From NCBI RefSeq assembly GCF_009796285.1, contig NZ_CP047020.1, forward strand, positions 6,944,001 through 7,008,000: 64,000 bases of DNA, read 5' to 3'. The notes under the pieces are model-generated. The model had not been told where the DNA came from. It was given only the letters and a program-made list of their open reading frames with translations, and made no database searches. The position numbers were made by a program, and so were the translations under genes. Origin of the DNA: Streptomyces broussonetiae (GTDB lineage Bacteria > Actinomycetota > Actinomycetes > Streptomycetales > Streptomycetaceae). Below are positions 17,534-27,094 of this stretch, in pieces (position 1 is the first letter of the stretch; each line of letters opens with the position of its first letter).

Positions 17534-19588
17534 GTGTCCAAACTGACCGACGTGCCCAAACGGATCCTGATCGGGCGCGCACTGCGCAGTGACCGGCTGG
17601 GCGAAACGCTCCTGCCCAAGCGCATTGCACTCCCCGTCTTCGCCTCCGACCCGCTGTCCTCCGTCGCCTACGCGCCGGGCGAGGTCCTGCTGGTCCTGTC
17701 CATCGCGGGTGTGTCGGCGTACCACTTCAGCCCCTGGATCGCCCTCGCGGTCGTGGTGCTGATGTTCACCGTGGTCGCCTCCTACCGGCAGAACGTCCAC
17801 GCCTACCCGAGCGGTGGCGGCGACTACGAGGTCGCCACCACCAACCTGGGCCCCCGGGCCGGCCTCACGGTCGCCAGCGCCCTGCTCGTGGACTACGTCA
17901 TGACCGTCGCCGTCTCCATCGCCTCCGGCATCGAGAACCTCGGCTCCGCGGTGCCCTTCGTGGTCGAGCACAAGGTGCTGTGCGCGGTCGCCGTGATAGT
18001 GCTGCTCACGCTGATGAACCTGCGGGGCGTCAAGGAGTCCGGCAAGCTCTTCGCCATCCCGACGTACGTCTTCGTCGGCGGTGTCTTCGTCATGATCGCC
18101 TGGGGCGCCGTCCGGGGCCTGGTCCTCGGCGACAGCATGCGGGCACCGAGCGCCGACTACCACATCAACGCCGAGCACCAGGGCCTCGCCGGCTTCGCGC
18201 TGGTCTTCCTGCTCCTGCGGGCCTTCTCCTCCGGCTGCGCCGCGCTGACCGGTGTCGAGGCCATCTCCAACGGCGTCCCGGCCTTCCGCAAGCCCAAGTC
18301 GAAGAACGCGGCGACGACGCTGGCCATGATGGGCCTGCTCGCCGTCACCATGTTCTGCGGCATCATCGTCCTCGCCATGACGACCAAGGTCCGTATGGCA
18401 GAGAACCCGGCCACCGACCTGATCAACCACGGCCACCCGCTCGGCTCCGGCTACGTCCAGAACCCGGTGATCTCCCAGGTCGCCGAGGCCGTCTTCGGCA
18501 AGGGCAGCTTCCTGTTCGTCGTCCTCGCGGCGGCGACGGCGCTGGTCCTGTTCCTGGCGGCCAACACGGCGTACAACGGCTTCCCGCTGCTCGGGTCGAT
18601 CCTCGCCCAGGACCGCTACCTGCCGCGCCAGCTGCACACCCGGGGCGACCGCCTCGCCTTCTCCAACGGCATCGTGCTGCTCGCGGGCGCCGCGGCGCTG
18701 CTGACCGTCCTGTACGGCGCGGACTCCACGCGGCTGATCCAGCTGTACATCGTCGGCGTGTTCGTGTCCTTCACGCTCAGCCAGACCGGCATGGTCAGGC
18801 ACTGGAACCGGCTCCTCGCGGTCGAGCGGGACCCGGCCAAGCGCCGCCACATGGTGCGTTCCCGTGCGATCAACGCGTTCGGGGCGTTCCTGACCGGCCT
18901 GGTGCTGGTCGTCGTCCTGGTCACCAAGTTCACGCACGGCGCCTGGGTGGCCGTTCTCGGCATGTGCATCTTCTACGCGACGATGACCGCGATCCGGAAG
19001 CACTACGACCGCGTCGCCGAGGAGATCGCGGCCCCCGAGGAGCCGGACGACGACGACCTGGTCCGCCCGTCCCGCGTCCACTCGGTCGTGCTGATCTCGA
19101 AGATCCACCGCCCCACCCTGCGGGCCCTGGCCTATGCCAAGCTGATGCGCTCGGACGGCCTGGAGGCGCTCACGGTCAACGTCGACGCCGCGGAGACCAA
19201 GGCGCTGCGCGAGGAGTGGGAGCGGCGCGGCATCGACGTACCGCTGAAGGTCCTGGACTCGCCGTACCGCGAGGTCACCCGGCCGGTCATCGAGTACGTC
19301 AAGAGCCTGCGCAAGGAGTCCCCGCGCGACGCGGTCTCCGTGATCATCCCCGAGTACGTGGTCGGCCACTGGTACGAGCACCTGCTGCACAACCAGAGCG
19401 CCCTGCGCCTGAAGGGCCGACTGCTCTTCACGCCCGGCGTGATGGTCACCTCCGTCCCCTACCAGCTGGCGTCCTCCGAGGCGGCCAAGGTGCGGGCCCG
19501 CAGGCGGCAGGAGTGGAGCGCACCGGGCGCGGTCCGGCGCGGTCCGGCGGCGGAGCGGGCGAAGGAGCCGTCGGCGCCCCATGACTGA
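17534..19588 (+). CDS. APC superfamily permease
   Basis: A 684-residue protein with about twelve transmembrane helices in the first ~480 residues. Amino-acid-permease-like motifs are FASDPLSSVAYAPGEVLLVL, YPSGGGDYEVA and GVEAISNGVPAFR. A ~190-residue cytoplasmic domain (VHSVVLISKIHRPTLRALAY onward) resembles universal-stress folds. Homologues next to trkA pairs are known in actinobacteria, and KUP-like potassium or amino-acid transport are both possible. There is no Shine-Dalgarno; TACGAT lies 8 nt before the GTG, so the message may be leaderless. Confidence 0.85.
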   Translation: MSKLTDVPKRILIGRALRSDRLGETLLPKRIALPVFASDPLSSVAYAPGEVLLVLSIAGVSAYHFSPWIALAVVVLMFTVVASYRQNVHAYPSGGGDYEVATTNLGPRAGLTVASALLVDYVMTVAVSIASGIENLGSAVPFVVEHKVLCAVAVIVLLTLMNLRGVKESGKLFAIPTYVFVGGVFVMIAWGAVRGLVLGDSMRAPSADYHINAEHQGLAGFALVFLLLRAFSSGCAALTGVEAISNGVPAFRKPKSKNAATTLAMMGLLAVTMFCGIIVLAMTTKVRMAENPATDLINHGHPLGSGYVQNPVISQVAEAVFGKGSFLFVVLAAATALVLFLAANTAYNGFPLLGSILAQDRYLPRQLHTRGDRLAFSNGIVLLAGAAALLTVLYGADSTRLIQLYIVGVFVSFTLSQTGMVRHWNRLLAVERDPAKRRHMVRSRAINAFGAFLTGLVLVVVLVTKFTHGAWVAVLGMCIFYATMTAIRKHYDRVAEEIAAPEEPDDDDLVRPSRVHSVVLISKIHRPTLRALAYAKLMRSDGLEALTVNVDAAETKALREEWERRGIDVPLKVLDSPYREVTRPVIEYVKSLRKESPRDAVSVIIPEYVVGHWYEHLLHNQSALRLKGRLLFTPGVMVTSVPYQLASSEAAKVRARRRQEWSAPGAVRRGPAAERAKEPSAPHD

Positions 19589-19727
19589 GGCGGGCCGGTG
19601 AGGCCGTAGACTGGTGGGCTGTTGTCGAGCCCACCGGCCCGCAGTCCTCATCGCCGGCCCTCGTCACCGGACCTTGGCGACAGTCCTTAGTCGATTTCTC
19701 ACTTTCTCGATCTGGAGTCACCCCACC

Positions 19728-21059
19728 ATGCAGGCAGAACCGACGAAGTCTCTGGTGGGCGAGGAGTACGAGGTCGAGATCGGCCCCGTCGCCCACGGCG
19801 GCCACTGCGTCGCGCGTACGGCCGAGGGTCAGGTGCTGTTCGTCCGGCACGCGCTGCCCGGCGAGCGGGTCGTGGCCCGGGTGACGGAGGGTGAGGAGGG
19901 CGCCCGCTTCCTGCGCGCCGACGCGGTCGAGATCCTGGAGCCCTCCAAGGACCGCGTCGAGGCCCCCTGCCCCTTCGCCGGACCCGGCCGCTGCGGCGGC
20001 TGCGACTGGCAGCACGCCAAGCCGGGCGCCCAGCGCCGACTCAAGGGCGAGGTGATCGCCGAGCAGCTCAAGCGGCTCGCGGGGCTCACGCCCGAGGAAG
20101 CCGGCTGGGACGGCACGGTGATGCCCGCGGAGGGCGACAAGCTGCCCGCGGGCCAGGTCCCGCAGTGGCGTACCCGAGTCCAGTACGCCGTGGACGCCTC
20201 GACGGGCGAGGCGGGCCTGCGCCGCCACCGCTCGCACGAGGTCGAGCACATCGACCACTGCATGATCGCGGCGGCCGGGGTGTCCGAGCTGGGCATCGAG
20301 CAGCGGGACTGGACCGGCATGGAGTCGGTGGAGGCGATCGCGGCGACGGGCTCCCAGGACCGCCAGGTGATCCTGACCCCGCGGCCGGGCGGACGCCTCC
20401 CGCTCGTGGAACTGGACAAGCCGGTGTCGGTGTTGCGGGTGGACGAGAAGTCGGGCGGCGTGCACCGCGTCCACGGCCGTCCCTTCGTCCGCGAACGCGC
20501 CGACGGCCGTACCTACCGCGTCGGCAACGGCGGCTTCTGGCAGGTCCACCCGAAGGCTGCCGACACCCTGGTGACGGCGGTCATGCAGGGCCTGCTGCCC
20601 CGCAAGGGCGAGATGGCCCTGGACCTCTACTGCGGCGTCGGCCTCTTCGCCGGCGCCCTCGCCGACCGCCTCGGCGAGGAGGGCGCGGTCCTCGGCATCG
20701 AGTCGGGCAAGCGGGCGGTCGAGGACGCACGGCACAACCTCACCGACTTCCCGCGCGTCCGCATCGAACAGGGCAAGGTCGAGTCCGTCCTGCCGCGCAC
20801 GGGCATCACCGAGGTCGACCTCATCGTCCTCGACCCGCCCCGCGCCGGCGCGGGCCGCACGACGGTCGCCCACCTCTCCTCCCTCGGCGCCCGCCGCATC
20901 GCCTACGTGGCCTGCGATCCCGCCGCGCTGGCCCGGGACTTGGCGTACTTCCGGGACGGTGGGTACCGGGTGCGGACGCTTCGGGCGTTCGATCTGTTTC
21001 CGATGACGCATCACGTGGAGTGCGTGGCGATTCTCGAGCCCGCCCAGAAGGGCTCCTGA
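19728..21059 (+). CDS. TRAM-domain class I SAM-dependent RNA methyltransferase (TrmA/RlmD-like)
   Basis: A 443-residue protein of the m5U-methyltransferase type. The N-terminal TRAM domain is about 8-65. Next come cysteines for a 4Fe-4S cluster (CPFAGPGRCGGCDWQH), then the SAM domain with DLYCGVGLFAGALA, LDPPRAGAG and the probable catalytic Cys in YVACDPAALARD. It probably makes 5-methyluridine in rRNA or tRNA; the exact site is unknown. The ATG at 19728 has GGAG about 10 nt upstream. The mycobacterial homologue also neighbours the APC permease and trkA genes. Confidence 0.88.
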   Translation: MQAEPTKSLVGEEYEVEIGPVAHGGHCVARTAEGQVLFVRHALPGERVVARVTEGEEGARFLRADAVEILEPSKDRVEAPCPFAGPGRCGGCDWQHAKPGAQRRLKGEVIAEQLKRLAGLTPEEAGWDGTVMPAEGDKLPAGQVPQWRTRVQYAVDASTGEAGLRRHRSHEVEHIDHCMIAAAGVSELGIEQRDWTGMESVEAIAATGSQDRQVILTPRPGGRLPLVELDKPVSVLRVDEKSGGVHRVHGRPFVRERADGRTYRVGNGGFWQVHPKAADTLVTAVMQGLLPRKGEMALDLYCGVGLFAGALADRLGEEGAVLGIESGKRAVEDARHNLTDFPRVRIEQGKVESVLPRTGITEVDLIVLDPPRAGAGRTTVAHLSSLGARRIAYVACDPAALARDLAYFRDGGYRVRTLRAFDLFPMTHHVECVAILEPAQKGS

Positions 21060-21815
21060 CCTGCTCTTTTGCGGATGAGGTCGGTCTTGGCGGGTCGGGT
21101 CGACCCGTTTGCCTGGGCGCAAGGGGTGGAGCACGCCGCATGCCGTACGACCGCCTCTGACCTGCTGTTCCGGTCATTGCCGGGAAGACGGGCGCGTGTG
21201 GTGCCCCCGGTCGTCGCCGGGGCCGCGCAGGGCAGCCCTGACGCTCACGTGACGCTCGCGCTGATGAGACGTCAGGTCCTGGCGCGGGCCCTGGGACACA
21301 GCCATGTCCGCGGAGGCGCTCCTGCCTGCCTTCAAGACGGGTTGCCGGGCAAGGACGTGGTGCGGCTCGGGCGGCGCCACCGGCATCGGTGCCGCCCGTC
21401 CGCAAGCCTTACGTGTCTTTCTTACTTGTTGACCAGGGCCAGGTTGCAGAGAGCGTCCATGGGCGTGCAGCTACTCCAGCGCGGGCATGAAACCGCAGGT
21501 CAGGGCCCTCTCCTCCGGGAGGATCCGCCCAGCTCGTGACAGCTGTGCCGTAGCGGGTGATACGGCGAACCCGCCGGGGAACGTCTGACGGGACATCTGC
21601 CGTCGCCGACCGTGACAGGGCAGCGCACTACAACACCTCGCCGTGGGCTGTGTGCTGAGTTCCTGGCGCACGTCAGGCAGCGCAGCCGGACATTGGGCTG
21701 CCGCGGATCCTGTGTCGTACGGTCTGATGTCGCGGTCGCCCACCGTCCGCTACGGATCTCACCGAACCCGGCGGTGCCGCCGGTACGGCCGAAAGATCTG
21801 AACCAGTACCGGGAA
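21060..21815. other. 756-base stretch with no convincing gene
   Basis: Open frames here have no ribosome sites and no recognisable motifs, and they read as shadows. The sequence lies at the edge where the conserved core block ends, so it may contain worn remnants of lost genes. I see nothing specific apart from the short palindrome CGGGTCGACCCG near 21096-21110. Confidence 0.4.
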
Positions 21816-22934
21816 TCAGGCCGCGACGAGCTCCTGCTCGCGGTCCGGCGTTCTGACCTCGGGCTTCTTGTTCGGCAGCGAGAGCCGGAAGACTTTGCGC
21901 CACGCGGAGAACACCTGCTTGGGCAGTGGTCCGGTGACGTACTCCAGCTCGTACTTCTCGAACAGCGCGCGCACCTTCACGGCGACCTCGGCGTACCGGT
22001 TGCTCGGCAGGTCCGGGAACAGGTGGTGCTCGATCTGGTGCGACAGGTTGCCCGTCATGAAGTGCACGGCCCTGTTGCCGCTGATGTTCGCCGAGCCCAT
22101 CATCTGGCGCAGGTACCACTGGCCGCGTGTCTCGCCCTTGATCGACCGGCGCTCGAAGACCTGCACGCCCTCGGGGAAGTGCCCACACATGATCACCGAG
22201 TGGGACCAGATGTTGCGGACCAGGTTCGCGGTGAACGTGGCGGCGAGCGTGGGGAGGAACGACGGGCCCGACAGCAGCGGGTGGATCACGTAGTCCTTGA
22301 GCACCTGCTTGCGGATCTTGCGGCCCACGGCCTTGGCCCGCGCGCGGAACTCCGGGTTCTTGCGGCGGCGCTTGTTCAGGTTCTTGCCGAGCTCCAGGTC
22401 GTACGCCGCGATGCCGTACTCGAAGAAGCAGGCGTTGATGAAGTTCCACAGCGGCTGGCCGAGGTGGAACGGGTGCCACTTCTGGTCCTCGTCGACGCGC
22501 ATGATGCCGTAGCCGAGGTCGTTGTCCTTGCCGATCACGTTGGTGTACGTGTGGTGCAGCTCGTTGTGCGAGTGCTTCCACTGTTCGGCCGGCGAGACGT
22601 GGTCCCATTCCCAGGTGGTGGAGTGGATCTTCGGGTCCCGCATCCAGTCCCACTGGCCGTGCAGGATGTTGTGGCCGATCTCCATGTTGTCCATGATCTT
22701 CGCCACGGACAGACCGGCGGTGCCGAGCAGCCAGGCCGGCGGGAAGATCGAGAACAGCAGCACGCCCCTGCTGACCAGCTCGAGCTTGCGCTGCGCCGAG
22801 ATGACCTTACGGATGTAGGCGGCGTCTTTCTCCCCGCGGTCGGCGATCACCTCGTCGCGGATCGCGTCCAGCTCACGGCCGAGCTCCTCGATCTGCTCCG
22901 CGGTCAGGTGGTCGGTGGGGTCGATGGCGGTCAA
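21816..22934 (-). CDS. Membrane fatty-acid desaturase
   Basis: An acyl-lipid or acyl-CoA desaturase of about 372 residues with the three histidine boxes of di-iron membrane desaturases: GHNILHGQ, HNELHH and HQIEHHLFP. Hydrophobic helices flank them. The TTG at 22934 was chosen because TAGGAG lies 4 nt before it; the frame continues upstream into the reductase gene. It sits 7 nt after the reductase stop, an electron-transfer pair like mycobacterial DesA3 with its reductase. Likely role: introducing a double bond to tune membrane fluidity. Confidence 0.9.
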   Translation of the reverse strand: MTAIDPTDHLTAEQIEELGRELDAIRDEVIADRGEKDAAYIRKVISAQRKLELVSRGVLLFSIFPPAWLLGTAGLSVAKIMDNMEIGHNILHGQWDWMRDPKIHSTTWEWDHVSPAEQWKHSHNELHHTYTNVIGKDNDLGYGIMRVDEDQKWHPFHLGQPLWNFINACFFEYGIAAYDLELGKNLNKRRRKNPEFRARAKAVGRKIRKQVLKDYVIHPLLSGPSFLPTLAATFTANLVRNIWSHSVIMCGHFPEGVQVFERRSIKGETRGQWYLRQMMGSANISGNRAVHFMTGNLSHQIEHHLFPDLPSNRYAEVAVKVRALFEKYELEYVTGPLPKQVFSAWRKVFRLSLPNKKPEVRTPDREQELVAA

Positions 22935-22941
22935 AGTGCTC

Positions 22942-23997
22942 CTACCGTTCGATGTCGCAGGGGCCCGCTGCGGCGGACACACAGGTCTGGATGAGGACGC
23001 CCGGCTCGGCCTCGGTGATCTCGCCGGTGCGCAGGTCGCGGACGGCGCCCGCCTTGAGCGGCGTGATGCAGCCGAAGCAGATGCCCATACGGCACCCGGA
23101 GGGCATGAGCACGCCGGCCTCCTCGCCGACGTCCAGCAACGGCGTGGCGCCGTCCGCGTCGACGGTCTTGCCGGTGGCGCTGAAGGTGACCTCGCCTCCG
23201 TCGCCGGCGACGACGATGCTGGGGCGGAAGCGTTCGGTGTGCAGGCGCTCTTGTACGCCGTGCTCGCTCCAGTGCTTTTCGGCGGCGTCGAGCAGGCCCG
23301 CGGGCCCGCAAGCCCAGGTCTCGCGCTCGGCCCAGTCGGGCACGAGTTCGTCGAGACGGGCGATGTCGAGCATGCCGTCCGTGGCGGTGTGCACCTCGGT
23401 GAGCCGCAGCTTCTCGGCCGCGACCAGGTCGTGCAGCTCGCTGCGGAAGATCACGTCTTGCGGCTGGGGTGCGCAGTGGACCATGACGACGTCGTCGAAC
23501 TCGATGTCGCGCAGCATGCCCATCACGGGCGTGATGCCGCTTCCGGCCGTCAGGTAGAGCACCTTGGCGGGCTTGGCCTGCGGCAGTACGAAGTCACCGG
23601 TCGCCTGGTCGAGCTGGATCAGCATGCCCGGTTTCACCCTGCGGACCAGGTGGTTGCTGACCTTGCCGTCCGGGATCGCCTTCACGGTGATCGTGACGCG
23701 GCCGTCCTGGCGGTTTGTCGGCGAGGTGATGGAGTAGGCACGCCACAGGCGCACCCCGTCGACGTCGACCCCGACCCGCACGTACTGACCGGCTGTGTGG
23801 CCGCGCCAGCCCCGTCCCGGCCTGATCACGACAGTCGCGGCGTCACCCGTCTCGGGGTGCACGGCCTCGATGCGCCCACGCAGGTCAGCGCCCGCACGCA
23901 GTGGGCTGACCAGGTCGAGGTAGTCCGACGGCAGCAGCGGCGTCGTGACCATCTCCAGCAGTTTCCACGCCCTGCTGCGGAGGGTTGCACTCGTCAT
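22942..23997 (-). CDS. Ferredoxin reductase with C-terminal 2Fe-2S domain
   Basis: A 351-residue electron-transfer protein. The FAD-binding domain has RAYSITSPT (about 91-99), the NAD(P)H domain has TAGSGITPVMGM and CGPAG, and a plant-type 2Fe-2S ferredoxin domain has SGCRMGICFGC plus a final Cys. It should pass electrons from NAD(P)H to the desaturase encoded immediately downstream. It diverges from a PucR-type regulator gene across an 88-nt promoter region containing a palindrome. Confidence 0.92.
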   Translation of the reverse strand: MTSATLRSRAWKLLEMVTTPLLPSDYLDLVSPLRAGADLRGRIEAVHPETGDAATVVIRPGRGWRGHTAGQYVRVGVDVDGVRLWRAYSITSPTNRQDGRVTITVKAIPDGKVSNHLVRRVKPGMLIQLDQATGDFVLPQAKPAKVLYLTAGSGITPVMGMLRDIEFDDVVMVHCAPQPQDVIFRSELHDLVAAEKLRLTEVHTATDGMLDIARLDELVPDWAERETWACGPAGLLDAAEKHWSEHGVQERLHTERFRPSIVVAGDGGEVTFSATGKTVDADGATPLLDVGEEAGVLMPSGCRMGICFGCITPLKAGAVRDLRTGEITEAEPGVLIQTCVSAAAGPCDIER

Positions 23998-24028
23998 GAC
24001 TCCAGCTTGCTGCGCCTCAAGGCGTAAA

Positions 24029-24044
24029 GTCCTGACCGCAGGAC
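24029..24044. promoter_or_regulatory. Palindrome in the desaturase/regulator promoter
   Basis: GTCCTG-ACCG-CAGGAC lies midway between the two divergent starts and extends imperfectly to TAAA/TTAA on both sides. It is a candidate operator for the adjacent regulator (inference). Confidence 0.5.
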
Positions 24045-24085
24045 GTTAAATCTGGTCGGCTGAATTGTTCGCAGGGAACAAAAAC

Positions 24086-25225
24086 GTGAGTCATGCAATC
24101 CGGAGGGCCAGCGAACTGGCCCTGGATGAGACGACGGTCACCGCACTGAGGGCCGCGCTGAAGACCACCGCCGACGAGGTCGTCCAGGCGATCATCGACG
24201 AAGTCCCCTCCTACGCCAACGCCCTGTCGGGCCACATGGGCGCCACCATCCGCCGAGCCGTCCGCACCGCCCTGGGGCACTACCTGGACCTCGCGAGCGG
24301 GAACGCCACGGGCGGCGACGCCGGTGACGCAGCCTACGAGCTGGGCCGCGGCGAGGTGCGCGACGGCCGTTCGATGGACGCCCTGCTCAGCGCCTACCGC
24401 GTCGGCGCCCGCGTGGCCTGGCGATGCCTGGCAGCGGGTGCCGTACCCGCAGGTCTGCCCGCCGCCGAGGTGGCCAAGTTCGCCGAGCTGACCTTCGCCT
24501 ACATCGACGAGCTCTCCGCCGCGAGCGCCGCGGGCCACGCCGACGAACTGGCCGCCCGGGGCAGGGCCCACGAGCGCCACCTGGAACACCTGGCCCGCGA
24601 CCTCCTCGCCGGCGCGAGCCCGGACGTGTTGCTGGCCTCTGCTCAACGGGCCGGATGGCAGCCTCCGGTTTCGGTGACCGCGGTCCTGCTGCCCGCCGCC
24701 CAGGCCCGGCCTGCCTACCGCGCGCTCGACCCGGGCACCCTCGTCCTCGACGATCTGCCGGACGCCACCGGTGTGCTGCTCGTCCCCGATGCCGACCGAT
24801 CACATCTCTTGCGGCAGCTGACCGACCGCACCGCAGTGGTCGGCCCGGCCCGGCCATGGACTCGTGCGTCCGCCTCGTACGCACGAGCCGTACGCGCGCG
24901 CTCCCTCTCCTCCGATATTCGCGACACCGAGGACCACCTGCCCGAGCTGGTGCTGAGCGCCGACGTGGACGCGTTGGCAGACCTGCGTGCCCGAGCCCTC
25001 GCACCGTTGCACACCCTGCCTGTCGCGACCGCACGGCGGCTGGAGGAGACGTTGCGGGCGTGGCTGCTGCACCAGGGCAGGCGGGTCGAGGTGGCGGCAG
25101 CGTTGTACGTCCATCCCCAGACAGTCCGGTACCGGATGTCGCAGCTGCGGGAGCTGTTTCCGGATCTCGCATCGCCACACCGGGTCCTTGAACTGACGCT
25201 GGCGGTCGGTCTTCGGGTCAGCTGA
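24086..25225 (+). CDS. PucR/CdaR-type transcriptional regulator
   Basis: A regulator of about 379 residues. An N-terminal helical domain (with GYLDLASG-like and DALLSAYRVGARVAW) is followed by a GGDEF-like middle and a C-terminal helix-turn-helix of PucR type: EVAAALYVHPQTVRYRMSQL. Start choice is uncertain: GTG at 24086, with AGGGA upstream, is preferred; TTG at 24065 is possible. Divergence from the reductase-desaturase pair suggests that it controls fatty-acid unsaturation. Confidence 0.8.
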   Translation: MSHAIRRASELALDETTVTALRAALKTTADEVVQAIIDEVPSYANALSGHMGATIRRAVRTALGHYLDLASGNATGGDAGDAAYELGRGEVRDGRSMDALLSAYRVGARVAWRCLAAGAVPAGLPAAEVAKFAELTFAYIDELSAASAAGHADELAARGRAHERHLEHLARDLLAGASPDVLLASAQRAGWQPPVSVTAVLLPAAQARPAYRALDPGTLVLDDLPDATGVLLVPDADRSHLLRQLTDRTAVVGPARPWTRASASYARAVRARSLSSDIRDTEDHLPELVLSADVDALADLRARALAPLHTLPVATARRLEETLRAWLLHQGRRVEVAAALYVHPQTVRYRMSQLRELFPDLASPHRVLELTLAVGLRVS

Positions 25226-25229
25226 CGCG

Positions 25230-25400
25230 TACTTCGACCGTCCACGAACTCCCGGCGGATCCCGGCACCATGCGTGGGGTCGCCCGCGAGCACCGCGTCC
25301 CCGTGTTCGACCTGGGGCGGCTCTCGTGCCTCGGTGTCCACCTGGACGTCCTTGAAGCCGGGACGGTCCGGGTGGGCGACGCGATCATGGTGCAGCAGGC
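25230..25400 (+). pseudogene. MOSC-domain protein remnant
   Basis: About 55 residues read like the C-terminal end of a MOSC (molybdenum cofactor sulfurase C-terminal) protein: FDLGRLSCLGVHLDVLEAG then TVRVGDAIMV. There is no N-terminal part, start or ribosome site. It follows the PucR gene directly. This is a fragment left by deletion. Confidence is limited by the short length. Confidence 0.5.
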
Positions 25401-25436
25401 CGGCTGGCGGGGGGCGTTCCACCCCGAGTCGCTCAC

Positions 25437-25570
25437 CTACCGATCCGTCAGGCCCGCGTCTCGCAGCCCCGGCCACACCCGGTCGTGCGTGAGCGGGAGT
25501 TGGTCGAGGCGGACGCCGGTCGCGTCGAGCAGGGTGTTGGCGAAGGCTGAAGCGACCGGGTTGAAGGGAC
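25437..25570 (-). pseudogene. C-terminal scrap of a molybdopterin-binding dehydrogenase
   Basis: On the minus strand NPVASAFANTLLDATGVRLD and QLPLTHDRVW resemble the last 40 residues of xanthine/aldehyde dehydrogenase large subunits. The rest of the gene is absent. It faces the MOSC scrap, so both dead pieces are molybdenum-related. Confidence 0.5.
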
Positions 25571-25699
25571 GGACAGTCGGCCGTGACGCTCGTTTGACGC
25601 CCTGGGCACCCCCATGCATGGCGATGGGCCGAGAAATGGGATCCGACCTCGGGTTTTCCGAAGATCGCTCAGGTCGACATCTTTCCAATCGGCCCGGCG

Positions 25700-26220
25700 A
25701 TGCCACCTGTCCGCGTGGTAGAAGGTCGTATCGGACTACCAGACATTCAACGCCCGTTCGTCTGGTCCGCGGCGAAGACCCGCGATCGAGCACCTCAATT
25801 GTTGGTCGTTGACGGGCAGCAGCGACTCACCGCCCTGTACGCCGTCCTCACCGGGCGCAAGATCGTCACCAAGTCTTTCGACGAGATCAACGTTCGCATC
25901 GCGTTCCACCCGGAGGACCAGACGTTCGAGGTCACGGACGCGGCGATCGAGCGTGACGCCCACTTCATTCCGGACATCACCGCGCGCTGGGCCCAAGGCG
26001 GTTACAAGCCGACCGTCCGGCAGTTCTTCCAACGGCTCGACCAGGCCGGCGGCCAGCCCTTGTCGGACGCTGCCAAGGATGGGCTCGGCGGCCGGCTTCC
26101 GCAGTAGCAAGATGATCACCTCCGACAACGCCCTGCTGTACAGCTACACGATCTGGCTGACCGGACGGCACGACTCCGGGCTGACGGTCGATGAACTTCG
26201 ACCCGTGATCGGACGAGTCG
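25700..26220 (+). pseudogene. Decayed DUF262 (GmrS-like) gene
   Basis: The frame around 25730-26107 contains the DUF262 hallmarks LPDIQRPFVW and VVDGQQRLTALYAVLTGR. The roughly 40 residues normally between these two motifs are missing. A stop occurs at 26107, and the sequence resumes in another frame at about 26100 with ITSDNALLYSYTIWLTGRHD. DUF262 proteins include subunits of modification-dependent restriction systems (GmrSD) and other defence genes. An internal deletion, a frameshift and no C-terminal DUF1524-type nuclease mean it is dead. Confidence 0.7.
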
Positions 26221-26639
26221 CAGGCCGATGTCGACGGGTATGGCTCCTCGTACGCCAACTCCTCGACAGCAGCCTGTCGGCCCCGACAGCGACCACCGTC
26301 CGCGTACGCTTCCCCAAGATCGTGCTCACGGCGTTGCCGCACCAGGATGCTGCTGTTTCCACCGAGCTGATCGACGGTTGGTCCTTGATGGTCTTCGATA
26401 CGGCCGCTCCCGTGCGTGCGCCGGAGACGGGCCGTGACGCTTGCCGGAGCCACCCTGATCTCCACGCCCGCCCGCACCATCCCTTGGGGGGCAGCCCTTA
26501 CGCTGGGCGCGCCCCCAATGCTTCCCGAAACGTTACGCTTCGGCTGGGTCAATATCTGTGCCCGCGAGCTGAGATTTCAACGGGACAGGCAGGCAGATTC
26601 TCTACCGCATTAAGTGGGGTGTGATTCTTTACCGTACAC
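26221..26639. other. Intergenic stretch after the DUF262 remnant
   Basis: Some reading frames continue from the remnant but without recognisable motifs. The right part is locally AT-richer. No gene is supported. Confidence 0.35.
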
Positions 26640-26831
26640 AGGCCGCTGCGGCGTGCTACTGTCGATCTCAGTTGCAGTTGTGGTTCCCAAAACTTCAAGT
26701 GCCCTCCGGGCGGCGCCTGTGCCACTGGAAGCACTTTTGTTATCCGGTCTTTTTCCGGGCGGGGTGATCATCGCGGCGACACGGGTCCGTGCAGTGCGGA
26801 TCCCGATGCACTGCCCCAAAGGAGAAATGAT
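26640..26831 (+). promoter_or_regulatory. Long 5' leader of cspA
   Basis: About 190 nt precede the cspA ATG without an open gene. They contain paired segments such as AGTGCCCTCCGGGCGGCGC and TCCGGTCTTTTTCCGGGCGG. Cold-shock genes typically carry long structured leaders that control mRNA stability and translation at low temperature. AAAGGAG is 8 nt before the start. The exact transcription start is unknown. Confidence 0.55.
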
Positions 26832-27035
26832 ATGGCTGCTGGTACTGTGAAGTGGTTCAACGCGGAAAAGGGCTTCGGCTTCATCGAGCAGGACGGTGGC
26901 GGCGCTGATGTGTTCGCCCACTACTCGAACATTGCCGCCCAGGGCTTCCGTGAGCTGCTGGAGGGCCAGAAGGTGACCTTCGACATCGCGCAGGGCCAGA
27001 AGGGCCCGACGGCCGAGAACATCGTTCTCGCCTGA
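26832..27035 (+). CDS. cspA: Cold-shock protein, CspA family
   Basis: A 67-residue single cold-shock domain protein. RNP1 is KGFGFIEQ and RNP2 is DVFAHYS, both intact, for binding single-stranded RNA/DNA as an RNA chaperone. Length and sequence are typical of Streptomyces Csp proteins, which are often multicopy. A strong terminator follows. The DEAD-box helicase gene downstream is a classical functional partner. Confidence 0.95.
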   Translation: MAAGTVKWFNAEKGFGFIEQDGGGADVFAHYSNIAAQGFRELLEGQKVTFDIAQGQKGPTAENIVLA

Positions 27036-27056
27036 CGCTGACTGTCGCGTAGTTGT

Positions 27057-27094
27057 AGCTGGGACCCGCGTCCTTCGGGGTGCGGGCCCCAGCT
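27057..27094 (+). terminator. Terminator of cspA
   Basis: AGCTGGGACCCGCGTCC and GGGGTGCGGGCCCCAGCT pair around TTC, forming a stem of about 16 pairs with one bulge. It lies 20 nt after the cspA stop. Confidence 0.85.

Noticed and set aside
21069..21539. 156-residue protein after the RNA methyltransferase
   Set aside because: No ribosome site, no motifs and shadow-like composition.
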